Part shown: in pieces, positions 55,478-64,000 of the stretch
Layout of the letters: the number at the start of each line of letters is the position of its first letter
Position numbering within the stretch: position 1 is the first letter of the stretch
Source of the DNA: Flavobacterium sp.
Lineage (GTDB): Bacteria > Bacteroidota > Bacteroidia > Flavobacteriales > Flavobacteriaceae
Assembly (NCBI GenBank): GCA_014379405.1
Contig: JACMLU010000005.1
Span: 186,001 to 250,000 of the forward strand
Reading direction: 5' to 3'
DNA: 64,000 bases
The notes under the pieces: generated by a model
Seen by the model: only the letters and a program-made list of their open reading frames with translations
Told to the model about the DNA's origin: nothing
The model's database searches: none
Program-made: the position numbers and the translations under genes

Positions 55478-57103
55478 TTATGGTCTCCAACGAGGATCAC
55501 CAGCTGTATTTTTACCAACAAAATTTATAGCTTTAATTCTAAAATTACCCTTAGCAGGATCCACCCATAATGCTTGTGCATCACCAGCAAATAGTGTAAT
55601 AGGAGAAGGGATAGGAGCCAAGAAATTAAAATCATTTGTATTATAATTATTTACCAATGCAGGTGCAGCACTAACAGTTTTAGTAAGAGCATAATCATAT
55701 ACCGTAGCAGGAGGAGTTACTGTTGTAGATCCACTAGTTATTCCACGACCAAATATTGAATTTGATATTTGAAGATTTGGTATTGTAGCCGCTGTTGTAC
55801 CTTCGATCATAGCCGCAGTTTTAGCCGCTTCATAAAAAGTGCAATCTGAAATTCTCACGGCACAAGATGAAGCATTTGAATTTCTTAGATAAATTAACTT
55901 TTGAATATTAAACAAAGTAGAATTAGTTATTACGATATTATTAATTGGAGCCGTAACAACAGCATTATCTGTTGAAATCATACCTGCACTACCAAAATTA
56001 GTAACTATACTGTTATCAATTGTTAAAGTACCTAATGAACCTGAACCCCAATTGGATCTAATACGAATTAAATTTCTAAAATTATCCATAAGACAATTCA
56101 AAAATTTCAAGTCTGTAATTGTTCCAGTAGATGTGGTTCCACCATTAACAATATAACTAGTCTGGGCCGAACCGGTAAGACCCTTTAATTTAACTCCGTC
56201 AAAAACTACTGAATAAGTACCAGATCCAACTTCAAATTGATTATTCATTTCAAGAGTTGCTCCACCACTAAAAGTATAACCACTTTTAAAGACTATTGAT
56301 TTATTAAGAACAATGTTTCCATTAAATTTATACTCAGAATCACCATCTAAAATAATAGTTTGACCATTTGTAGCTGCTGCATAAGCATTGTTTAAACTTG
56401 AACTTGTAACTGGAATATTTCTTAAATCAATAGGAGTACCCACAACTGTTAATGGAGGCTTAGTGGTATAAAGATCCCAACCTCTAACGGTTGCGCCACT
56501 GTATATGGCCAACTGGTATTTTGTATTAGGCAATAATCCAGGAATAATTTTTTGTCCTGCAGTTATCTCGCCTGGAGTAGTCTGATAAGTAGCCAATGGC
56601 GTTGACAATTCTTCATCTTTTCCGGCAAATACCTTTACCGTAGTAACCTCTTGACCTCCAGCTACAACTGCCCAACGAAGCCTTACAGCAATATCAGTAA
56701 CATCATTAGTTGATTGCAGGAACAATATAGATGGATATTTTTCGGTCTTTACACCTCCAAAATCCGAAATCTTGCTGTTAAACTCTTCTTTCTCAGCAAA
56801 AGCAGTAGCTCTAACTTGATACAAAGTATTCCATAATAAATCTGTAATAACAAATTTATTTTCTGGTGTATCAAATGATTTAAGCACAGTTTTAAAGGTA
56901 TCCCTGCTGACTTCAATTTTGTAATACACGGCAGATTTCAATTTACCCATATCAACCGTGATCGTATTGTTTGTCGGTAGTAAATCTTGATTTAAAACAG
57001 GCCTAAAAAGCCTTGTTTCTGGATAAGTTTCTACGGAACAAGAATTCAAGTATAAAACACCTACAAGAAGTAGTAATGCTTTAAATAAATTATTTTTTTT
57101 CAT
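55478..57103 (-). CDS. SusE-position surface lipoprotein with FN3-like and DUF4957/DUF5123-like domains
   Basis: 541 residues. The lipobox cysteine is 22 (LYLNSCSVETYP). A fibronectin-III-like stretch follows (about 30-220; MGKLKSAVYYKIEVSRDTFK). Then a beta-helix region of about 300 residues (IVLNKSIVFKSGYTFSGGAT; LTIDNSIVTNFGSAGMISTD; NIVITNSTLFNIQKLIYLRN), ending GDPRWRP. This pattern is that of DUF4957/DUF5123 proteins found in pectin loci. It follows susD by 29 bp in the place usually held by SusE/F, so it is probably a surface glycan-binding protein or a lyase-like protein. No catalytic residues were identified. Confidence 0.82.
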   Translation of the reverse strand: MKKNNLFKALLLLVGVLYLNSCSVETYPETRLFRPVLNQDLLPTNNTITVDMGKLKSAVYYKIEVSRDTFKTVLKSFDTPENKFVITDLLWNTLYQVRATAFAEKEEFNSKISDFGGVKTEKYPSILFLQSTNDVTDIAVRLRWAVVAGGQEVTTVKVFAGKDEELSTPLATYQTTPGEITAGQKIIPGLLPNTKYQLAIYSGATVRGWDLYTTKPPLTVVGTPIDLRNIPVTSSSLNNAYAAATNGQTIILDGDSEYKFNGNIVLNKSIVFKSGYTFSGGATLEMNNQFEVGSGTYSVVFDGVKLKGLTGSAQTSYIVNGGTTSTGTITDLKFLNCLMDNFRNLIRIRSNWGSGSLGTLTIDNSIVTNFGSAGMISTDNAVVTAPINNIVITNSTLFNIQKLIYLRNSNASSCAVRISDCTFYEAAKTAAMIEGTTAATIPNLQISNSIFGRGITSGSTTVTPPATVYDYALTKTVSAAPALVNNYNTNDFNFLAPIPSPITLFAGDAQALWVDPAKGNFRIKAINFVGKNTAGDPRWRP

Positions 57104-57132
57104 ATTATTTTGTTATTTAGATTAAAATAAAA

Positions 57133-58959
57133 TTATGGATTAAAATCATTGTATCCTTCATTTTTCAACACACCCATACTATTAACAATTGTTGTACTTG
57201 GAATTGGAAATATGTATTTAACAGGATGTCCTTGTTGGTATGGAGAAAAATAGACGTTAATAAAAGAATTGTAAGTTGTTGGGTCTGAAGTTTTCTTCAA
57301 ATCAATCAACCAATTCTTTTTGACATACGCAGGATCTATAGGTGTTCCTACCGGTACTTTGTAGTTAAGATTTAATATCGAAATTGTACCGTCTACATTG
57401 GTTTTTACATATATATAATCTGGTAAAGTCCCTATACCATTAAAGGCATCATCGGCTAATTTATGTAAATTGGTTACAGTTTCGTCAATTTTTTTGTTGT
57501 ATAAATTCCATCTAATTAATTCAGATTTACGAGTCAACTCTCCACCAAATTCCCAACCTCTTTCGTTTACGATAGCATCAAAAAATGCATTTTTGCTTGA
57601 AGAAACAGTTGTCATATATTGATCCACTTTTACAGGCCAATCTACTGTATCAAACGCTCTTTTTCTAACTCTACTGAAAGCCTCTTTTGCAGCTGCTGTT
57701 GGTCCATTTAATTCATTTTCCGACTCTGCAAACATTAATAAAACATCTGCATATCGCATCAATGGCCAATTGATTCCAGTTCCTTTGTCAGTCGTTTTTC
57801 CAAGAGGACTTTTTGTCCATGCTCTACTCCATTTCCCTTGCGAGATAGCTCCAACTCCAACCACTTTTTGTATGTTGTCTACGTCTAAAATATACATCCC
57901 ACAAGTCACGTCTCTTCTTTTGTCTTTGAAATCAAATGAATAAAAATAACTTACCGGTACATTCATATAGTTACTACCTGAACCATAATCATGTTTTGCA
58001 GTTGCACCACCATTGACTCTTATTCCGATATTCCAAGCCACATCACCTTCTCCGATTGCAAAAGGAACCTCGAATAAAACATCATCATTTTTTGGTGTTA
58101 TATACTGACATTCATTTTTAAAAATTTGGGCAAAATCTGTAGGCAATGCTCTATCCTTTAATGTCATCAACTTTTTAGAATAATCTCTTGCAATAGTATA
58201 ATAATCTAAATAGTCGCTTTTTCTCTCCATCGTCATATCTGATTTCAAATAATAACCACCTCTTTGCAAAGATAATCTAGCAATCATTCCTATGGCAAAT
58301 TCTCTATTTATTTGCTCTATCCCATAAGACGCTTCATCTGCCCATAGCATCTTTCCTTCAATATCAATCAAATCTTTAATTACACTTGAAAGAATTACGT
58401 TTCTATCTACTTTAGGTGTATTATAATCTCCACTTGCTATCGGAGCTTGCAGAATCAAAGGCACGTCACCAAAAGTAAAGATAAGCATACTATACCAATA
58501 GGCGCGTACTGTATATGCTTCTCCCAAATATTGATTGTAATTCGCTATGTCAGTTGCAGCTGTCAAGGGATCATTATAGGTTTTACTATTATGAATACCA
58601 TCGATAACGACATTACAATCTCTAATGGCTTTATAAGCAAGATCCCAAACAGTTCTTAAATCTGCATTGTCATCTTTTGCTCTTATTCCAAAGATTTCAT
58701 GACGGGTAGTGGAAGTATTCAATTCCCCACTTGCTTCAATATCAGTATTCCCTTGGAAATTTGAAGACAATCTGGATCTAAAACCATCTTGTCCAAAATG
58801 TACATAAATAGCATTGGTTGCTTTTCTTGCGTCGATTACATTCGAAAACACATACTGTGTATCGAAAGTGGACAATGAATCCGGTTCTAGAAAATCTGAA
58901 CAGCTATTCATACTGAATGCCATTACTACGATTACTATTTTTTTAATGAAATTATTCAT
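57133..58959 (-). CDS. RagB/SusD family nutrient-binding outer membrane lipoprotein
   Basis: 608 residues. Surface glycan-binding partner of a SusC channel. Lipobox at Cys20 (FSMNSCSDFLEPDS), then TQYVFSNVIDARKATNAIYV, the SusD TPR-like helices (YLGEAYTVRAYWYSMLIFTF; NREFAIGMIARLSLQRGGYY), and the C-terminal domain containing LMRYADVLLMFAESENE and IVNERGWEFGGELTRKSELI. It follows susC by 46 bp on the same strand. Substrate assignment to pectin comes from the neighbouring pectinesterase and DUF5123-like gene. Confidence 0.95.
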   Translation of the reverse strand: MNNFIKKIVIVVMAFSMNSCSDFLEPDSLSTFDTQYVFSNVIDARKATNAIYVHFGQDGFRSRLSSNFQGNTDIEASGELNTSTTRHEIFGIRAKDDNADLRTVWDLAYKAIRDCNVVIDGIHNSKTYNDPLTAATDIANYNQYLGEAYTVRAYWYSMLIFTFGDVPLILQAPIASGDYNTPKVDRNVILSSVIKDLIDIEGKMLWADEASYGIEQINREFAIGMIARLSLQRGGYYLKSDMTMERKSDYLDYYTIARDYSKKLMTLKDRALPTDFAQIFKNECQYITPKNDDVLFEVPFAIGEGDVAWNIGIRVNGGATAKHDYGSGSNYMNVPVSYFYSFDFKDKRRDVTCGMYILDVDNIQKVVGVGAISQGKWSRAWTKSPLGKTTDKGTGINWPLMRYADVLLMFAESENELNGPTAAAKEAFSRVRKRAFDTVDWPVKVDQYMTTVSSSKNAFFDAIVNERGWEFGGELTRKSELIRWNLYNKKIDETVTNLHKLADDAFNGIGTLPDYIYVKTNVDGTISILNLNYKVPVGTPIDPAYVKKNWLIDLKKTSDPTTYNSFINVYFSPYQQGHPVKYIFPIPSTTIVNSMGVLKNEGYNDFNP

Positions 58960-59005
58960 AATAAATATGTTTTAAATTTAATTTTTATTAATAAATGTCC
59001 TCGAC

Positions 59006-62000
59006 TTAGAAGGTAAGATTCATACCTAAAGTAAATCTTCTGCTTCTAGGATAAGATGAATAATCCAAACCAGGTGTCAAAGCACTAAAAGCACCGTCAT
59101 TTCTGTTTGAATTTACATCTGGATCATAACCACTATATTTAGTCCACAAGGCTAAATTGGTACCCGTAACATAAAAACGAGCACTTGAAAATATAGTTTT
59201 CTTGAAATCTCTTATTGGTAAAGTATACCCAAGAGTCACATTGTTCAATCTTAGATAAGAACCATCTTCAATTGCCCAATCCGTCAATACTGGTCTTGCA
59301 TCACCAAAAGACATACTACCACTCCAAAGGGTTTTGCCTTGATTCATTTCGCCCAATTGAGCTAAGTCAGTTACAACACTACCAGGAGTACCATAAGTCC
59401 CGTTGGTATCAATATAAGTAAATCGGTTGGCAGAGTTCATCGTGTTCAACATATTTCCGTATGTAGTACGATATAATTGATTGTAATCAATCTTACCAGT
59501 ATTGTACACATCGTTTCCATAAGACCAGTTGAAAAACATAGATAAATCGAATCCTTTATAGGTTGTGTTTACTCCGAAACCACCTTGTGCTTTTGGCACT
59601 GCATTTCCAATAACTTGTCGGTCATTAGCATCAATAACTTTATCTCCATTCAAATCTTTCAATTTCATGGAACCAGGTCTAACTGCAGCTCCAATAATTC
59701 CAGAATCACTAACCACATCAGTTTTAAGCACCCAGGCACTAGTTGGAGTTGTTTGAGTAAAATCATCCACGGTGTACATTCCATCATTCACATAACCATA
59801 GATCATACCTACTGATTTTCCAATTTCCAAACGGTAATCATCTGCACTCATCAAATCAGTACTTGCCCAATTTGACTGAAATGCTTTAAAGGTAGTACCG
59901 TCTAATTCATCAATTTGAGTCTTATTAATTCCAAAATTCATGGTAAGTCCTAAAGTAAAATCTTTTTTATCAATTACATTCGCATTCAAAGACAATTCCA
60001 CCCCTCTATTGGAAGTAGCACCTATGTTCTTCCATTTATCATTAAATCCAGTAACCTTATACGCTAGTGATTTAAACAATAAATCAGAAGTGGTATTTCT
60101 GTAAAACTCCAAACTACCATTAATTACAGAATTAAAAAGTCTAAAGTCCAAACCAATATTTCGAGTAAGAGTTGTTTCCCAAATCAAATCAGGGTTATAC
60201 AATGTTGTTCCAATAATACTGTAATATACGCTATTTGTATTAGTACCAAAACCTGGTCCTTTAACTGTAGAGGGTTCCATCAACAATTTAGTGGAGTTTG
60301 TTGGTATTCTATCATTACCTACTTCTCCATAACCAATTCTTAATTTTAACTCATTAAATATTTTAGAATCTTTTAAGAAAGGCTCACTCGTGATTTTCCA
60401 ACCTGCAGAAAGAGCAGGAAAAATAGCAACATTATTTTCTCCTTCAAATTTACTGGAAGCATCACGGCGGATGGTTGCAGTGAATAAATATTTATCATCA
60501 TAAGCATAGGTCCCCCTGGCAAACAGTGAAAACCAGTTTTCATCTGTCAACTCGGTTGTAGATTGATTATCAACTCTACCTAAAGACAAATTCGCAAACA
60601 TTTCTTCTGGCCTCATAGTCGATCTAAAATCTTCCACTCTTATTGATTGGTTTTTTCCTCCTTTAGATCGAACCTCATGCCCCAACATTATCCCTAAATC
60701 ATGTTTTCCAAGATTTTTGAAATCATAATTCAAAGTGTTTACAAATCTGTATGAGTGCGTTTCAGCATCAATTTTAACCCCTAATGGCAAACTATTTCCT
60801 GATTGTTTAGATTCCCCCGTTTCAGGCCCGTAAAACCTAAGGTTTTCTCCATACCCTTTTTCAGTTGTCAAAGCAGTTTTCAAAGTCAAATTATTCAAAA
60901 TACTCCAAGTAATCCCAGCATTCAATGTATAAAGTGTAGTAGTTTTCCTTTTCCAATCTTGAGCGATTATTTCGGCTGGACTTTTCATTCCCAACAAAAA
61001 TTGTTCGTATTGATCTTCATCTTGAAGAGCATTAGGGTCAAATTCTAATTCATCAGCAATACCATTTGTTGGCCTTGAAGTAAGGATATTTTTTATTCTC
61101 ATTTGAGAACTACCTGAAGAACCCGCTCCATCTATTTGTGAGTTGGAAATTCTAGCCGACATGTCTACTTTTAATTTTTTTGAAATATCATGATTCAATT
61201 TAAAATTGATAGTATTTCGTTCCTGACCAGAACCAACCATCAAACCTTCGTCGTTATTAACGGAATAACTGAATATAAATTTAGTGGTTTCACTTCCTCC
61301 CGAAAGACTTAAGTTCGTATAATACGACACAACATCTCTACCTAATGCCTCTTGCTGCCAATCCTTTGGTTTTTTGCTTTTATACAATTCTAAATCATCG
61401 TATTTTCCAAAATATTTTTCAAAACTAGTAAGAGCAGGATTATTGGAAGACGTAGTCGACATCTTGGCTTTTTCATATTGCATTGACACAAATTCATAAG
61501 GAGACAAAACTTCATAAGTTCTATCTTTGGGAAGTGTTCCAATTTGCATGTATTGATTAAAAGTCACGGTAGTTTTACCCGATTTTGGTTTTTTGGTAGT
61601 AACAATAACAACCCCGTTTGCTCCTTGAGCACCATAAATTGCTGTAGTTGCAGCATCTTTTAAAACATCTATACTTGCGATATCTCCCGGAGGAACGTCA
61701 TTCAAGTTATCAACTACAAAACCATCAACAACATATAAAGGTGAATTGTCTTGAGTAAGTGATCCACCACCTCTAACACGAATTACGATATCAGCACCCG
61801 GAGCACCATCCACAGTTTGTACAGAAACACCCGCTAGTCTACCTGCCATAGCTTCAGCCACATTGGTTACTGGAATCCTGCTTAGCTCTTTTGCACTCAT
61901 TGAAGAAACCGCACCTGTCAAATTTTCTTTTTTAACGGTTCCATAACCAAAAGAAACAATCTTAACTTCATCAAGTGACTCTGAATTTGGTTTAAGAGAT

Positions 62001-62311
62001 ACATTAACAACTGTTTTATCTGCCACTGAAACAGATAGATTTTCATAACCTAAATAACTAAAAACTAACACTGGTTTATCAGTAGTCAATTTTAAAGTAA
62101 ATTTTCCGTCCATATTTGTACCGGCTCCATTTTTTGTTCCTTTTTCAATAACGTTTACTCCTGGCAATGGAAACCCAGTTTCATCTTTAACAACCCCACT
62201 TATTGTTGTTGCATTCTGAGCATAAGATTCATAGCTCACAAATAAGCCGAGCAAAAACATAATGACAAAACTTATTCTTTTGTCTTTTTTAAATACATTT
62301 TTAACATTCAT
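59006..62311 (-). CDS. SusC/RagA family TonB-dependent outer membrane receptor
   Basis: 1101 residues. Imports oligosaccharides across the outer membrane using TonB energy. Signal peptide (IMFLLGLFVSYESYAQN); carboxypeptidase-D regulatory-like domain (TTISGVVKDETGFPLPGVNV) characteristic of SusC; plug with the family signature GGSLTQDNSPLYVVDGF and VLKDAATTAIYGAQGANGVV; then a 22-strand barrel ending RRFTLGMNLTF. It is first in the row susC-susD-DUF5123-like-pectinesterase. A LacI-type operator and imperfect tandem repeats lie upstream. No anti-sigma partner or hybrid two-component regulator is visible in the window. Confidence 0.96.
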   Translation of the reverse strand: MNVKNVFKKDKRISFVIMFLLGLFVSYESYAQNATTISGVVKDETGFPLPGVNVIEKGTKNGAGTNMDGKFTLKLTTDKPVLVFSYLGYENLSVSVADKTVVNVSLKPNSESLDEVKIVSFGYGTVKKENLTGAVSSMSAKELSRIPVTNVAEAMAGRLAGVSVQTVDGAPGADIVIRVRGGGSLTQDNSPLYVVDGFVVDNLNDVPPGDIASIDVLKDAATTAIYGAQGANGVVIVTTKKPKSGKTTVTFNQYMQIGTLPKDRTYEVLSPYEFVSMQYEKAKMSTTSSNNPALTSFEKYFGKYDDLELYKSKKPKDWQQEALGRDVVSYYTNLSLSGGSETTKFIFSYSVNNDEGLMVGSGQERNTINFKLNHDISKKLKVDMSARISNSQIDGAGSSGSSQMRIKNILTSRPTNGIADELEFDPNALQDEDQYEQFLLGMKSPAEIIAQDWKRKTTTLYTLNAGITWSILNNLTLKTALTTEKGYGENLRFYGPETGESKQSGNSLPLGVKIDAETHSYRFVNTLNYDFKNLGKHDLGIMLGHEVRSKGGKNQSIRVEDFRSTMRPEEMFANLSLGRVDNQSTTELTDENWFSLFARGTYAYDDKYLFTATIRRDASSKFEGENNVAIFPALSAGWKITSEPFLKDSKIFNELKLRIGYGEVGNDRIPTNSTKLLMEPSTVKGPGFGTNTNSVYYSIIGTTLYNPDLIWETTLTRNIGLDFRLFNSVINGSLEFYRNTTSDLLFKSLAYKVTGFNDKWKNIGATSNRGVELSLNANVIDKKDFTLGLTMNFGINKTQIDELDGTTFKAFQSNWASTDLMSADDYRLEIGKSVGMIYGYVNDGMYTVDDFTQTTPTSAWVLKTDVVSDSGIIGAAVRPGSMKLKDLNGDKVIDANDRQVIGNAVPKAQGGFGVNTTYKGFDLSMFFNWSYGNDVYNTGKIDYNQLYRTTYGNMLNTMNSANRFTYIDTNGTYGTPGSVVTDLAQLGEMNQGKTLWSGSMSFGDARPVLTDWAIEDGSYLRLNNVTLGYTLPIRDFKKTIFSSARFYVTGTNLALWTKYSGYDPDVNSNRNDGAFSALTPGLDYSSYPRSRRFTLGMNLTF

Positions 62312-62341
62312 AGTATAATGTTTAGTTAGTTAGTAATTAGT

Positions 62342-62455
62342 AATCATTGGTTGGTTAGTTAATCATTTAATTGGTTAGTTTATATTCAGTTAGTTTATCA
62401 TTTATTTGGTACTTTAATATTCAGTTAAATAATCATTATTTGGTTTTTAATTAAT
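62342..62455. repeat. imperfect tandem repeats (about 36 bp) upstream of susC
   Basis: Four degenerate units begin AATCATT/ATCATTT and contain TTGGTTAGTT or TTTGGTACTT, then ATATTCAGTTA: 62342-62360 (short), 62361-62396, 62397-62430 and 62431-62455 (short). They lie 31-144 bp before the susC start, probably in the 5' leader. Confidence 0.6.
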
Positions 62456-62645
62456 TAATAATTGGAATTTGGTAAATATTAATTGGAATTCACTGCAAAA
62501 ACACATTCCTATATGTAAAATAATTCTTTTAGGCTTAAAAGCAAAAGACTACTTTTCAATTCTTGATTTTCTATAAAAACTAATTTATTGTAGGCAATTA
62601 ATAAGAACTACTTAAAAAAGAATTTTAACAACAAACTTGCGCAGA

Positions 62646-62659
62646 TGTAATCGATTGCA
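62646..62659. promoter_or_regulatory. LacI/GalR-family operator upstream of the pectin locus
   Basis: TGTAATCGATTGCA fits the LacI-family pattern TGnAAnCGnTTnCA exactly, with the central CG at 62652-62653. It lies 335-348 bp upstream of the susC start. Overlapping it, TGCGCAGATGTA (62639-62650) and TGCACAAATGTA (62656-62667) form an imperfect direct repeat. No LacI gene is in the window, so the regulator would be encoded elsewhere. Confidence 0.55.
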
Positions 62660-62667
62660 CAAATGTA

Positions 62668-63130
62668 GAAAACTAATTTTAAAATTCTAAAAAAAATGAA
62701 ATAAAAAATAAATATAATTTAAAAAAACCATTATTAATATTGTTATCATAATAAAATAGAGTAAAAAACCCTAAATTATCAACCAGCTTATAGAGACAAA
62801 TAATTTAAATAATTAAACCAAATATCTTTAAAACCGAAATTACAGTTAAAATTGTACTTATGAACTTTAAAAACAAGATGAATAATTGAGTATTTATGCA
62901 TTTAAAATTATACTAAAAACACAAAATACTCTTCCTTAAGGAATATCAAGTTCAACGAAATTATAAGAAACTAAAAAAAACAATTAATATGTAAATTTTA
63001 AACCAAACCTTAAAACAGTTAATGTGTTCAAAAATAGTTGGTGATTTTTCTTTTTAGATTAGTTAAATTACACTATCAAATAGAAAAGGACATTGGCTCT
63101 ACTGAGGAGCAACCAACGAGCAATAGATTT
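62668..63130. other. AT-rich spacer with nothing recognised
   Basis: Low-complexity, A-rich sequence between the LacI-type site and the insertion-sequence remnant. No frame over about 50 codons, no RNA gene and no repeat recognised. Confidence 0.5.
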
Positions 63131-63139
63131 GATGTACAT

Positions 63140-64000
63140 ACGAAAAATGAGGGCAGTTTATTTGCCATTTTTTATGCGTTTTTTGGTGTACCCAATGGCT
63201 AAAGAAAACCTACTTGTTCATTTATTTTTATAACACAAATACCATTTCAAAAAGTTCTTTCTATTGGAAAAGTTTAATCCTCTATGAGCATTTAGATTAC
63301 CTTTTAAATGTCCAAAAATGATTTTAGAGAATTTGTTGAATTTGGTATTTTGTTATCCTTTAAATACAGAAACATATTAGGCAATGCTTTCTTAATTACA
63401 ATAAAAGATCTTATAACCATTTTATGGGTATATCAATATCTTCCCGTTTCAATATTATATGATTTTTGATTAATAAAATCTCTATATTCTTCTTCCCATT
63501 GAATGAGTTCAATTAGCCACAATTGTCGTTTCTATTCCGAATTAATATGATGAATTTTAACTGCTATTTGTTTGAGTTCAAAACCAGATTTGTGTTTAGG
63601 ATTCTGTGTAAGCCATATCCTGCATATCCTTGATATATGCACTAAACATCTTTGAAAAGGCACTTTTGGGCAAACTTTTTTAATGGCTTTTACAGATGAT
63701 TTGTCTCCATCAGATGTGATGCTTTTTATTTTAATTCCTAGATTTAATAAATTCTGCAAGTCTTCTGCAATCTCTTCAAAATGTTCCCCATCTGTCATTC
63801 GATAAAGCTGTGTCAACCTTAAATGAAAGTTTCTGTATACTACTAAACAAATATCATTGGGAAAATAGGTTCCATCCAGGACTAAATAAATTTCATCAGT
63901 AGAACTGAATTCTAAAACAGGTGCTTCGCGAATCATTTTAGAAAAATAACGTTGTAAAATACTCTTACTATAACCTGACTCAAGTGAGATTTTTTCAAAT
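63140..64000 (-). pseudogene. decayed transposase, IS256-variant-like (continues beyond the right edge)
   Basis: Minus-strand reading from the edge gives a helix-turn-helix-like ISLESGYSKSILQRYFSKMI, then YLVLDGTYFPNDICLVVYRN, QLYRMTDGEHFEEIAEDLQN and SITSDGDKSSVKAIKKVCPK as far as the stop at 63532. I read this as the DDE domain of the IS256-like 'variant Zn-binding' transposases. Homology continues past that TAG (LWLIELIQWEEEYRDFINQK), through a second stop (TGA, 63433-63435) where Trp is expected, to LKDNKIPNSTNSLKS, then a one-base frameshift in the A-run at 63314-63318 before FGHLKGNLNAHRGLNFS. The element end is probably near 63140-63190 (TTTTTTGGTGTACCC). Inactive. Confidence 0.75.

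Noticed and set aside
63031..63190. Small plus-strand frame ending FYAFFGVPNG
   Set aside because: It lies across the probable end of the insertion sequence and has no start with supporting features; more likely IS end sequence than a gene.

Overview
The window is a stretch of Bacteroidota chromosome, most likely Flavobacterium or a close relative. The evidence is AT-rich DNA, absent Shine-Dalgarno sequences, a few TAnnTTTG-type -7 boxes, a SusC/SusD pair, a RimB-RimK fusion, split Kdp regulators and AAAAC/TTTTG-rich spacers. About 43 protein genes are supported, including one cut by the left edge and a decayed transposase at the right edge. No rRNA, tRNA or CRISPR array was found.

Layout. 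1-6.5 kb: gyrA (partial) diverges from clpC, followed by a RimB-RimK fusion and a DUF421 membrane protein. 6.5-10 kb: a copper module, with a CopA-type ATPase preceded by an AraC-type regulator carrying an N-terminal CxxC metal-binding-like segment. 10-14.3 kb: katG between two orphan AT-rich genes with odd flanking repeats. 14.4-19.1 kb: L,D-transpeptidase, AI-2E family permease, L-serine dehydratase, DUF2809 protein. 19.4-23.3 kb: a kdpD-like/kdpE-like/kup potassium cluster. 23.5-29.6 kb: panB, a GT2 plus GT39-type glycosyltransferase pair, RluA-type pseudouridine synthase, aldehyde dehydrogenase, membrane protein. 29.6-34.8 kb: a giant hybrid histidine kinase and a YpfJ-type zinc peptidase. 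34.9-37.4 kb: two orphan small proteins and a ThuA-DUF1080 lipoprotein. 37.6-45.3 kb: DEAD-box helicase, a REP-associated transposase (RAYT) with its REP palindromes, ComM/YifB, an oxidoreductase, dipeptide epimerase, Amt. 45.6-54.2 kb: dsbD, tilS, pabB, DoxX-like protein, lpd, and a divergent Lrp regulator/methionine gamma-lyase-like pair. 54.3-62.3 kb: a small pectin utilisation locus (SusC, SusD, a DUF4957/DUF5123-like surface lipoprotein, pectinesterase) with a LacI-type operator upstream. 63.1-64 kb: remains of an insertion sequence.

The most unusual content is the set of non-coding palindromes. It includes the RAYT/REP system with covarying second hairpins and a decayed copy 4 kb away; two elements with different stems but the same loop core (6441-6510, 24308-24406); a 179-bp fully nested palindrome in the copper module; a 142-bp palindrome whose arms carry hairpins with complementary loops; and a repeat-like segment read in frame inside pabB. 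Functional calls come from recognising motifs by eye. No database search was run, so assignments for weakly conserved proteins are tentative.
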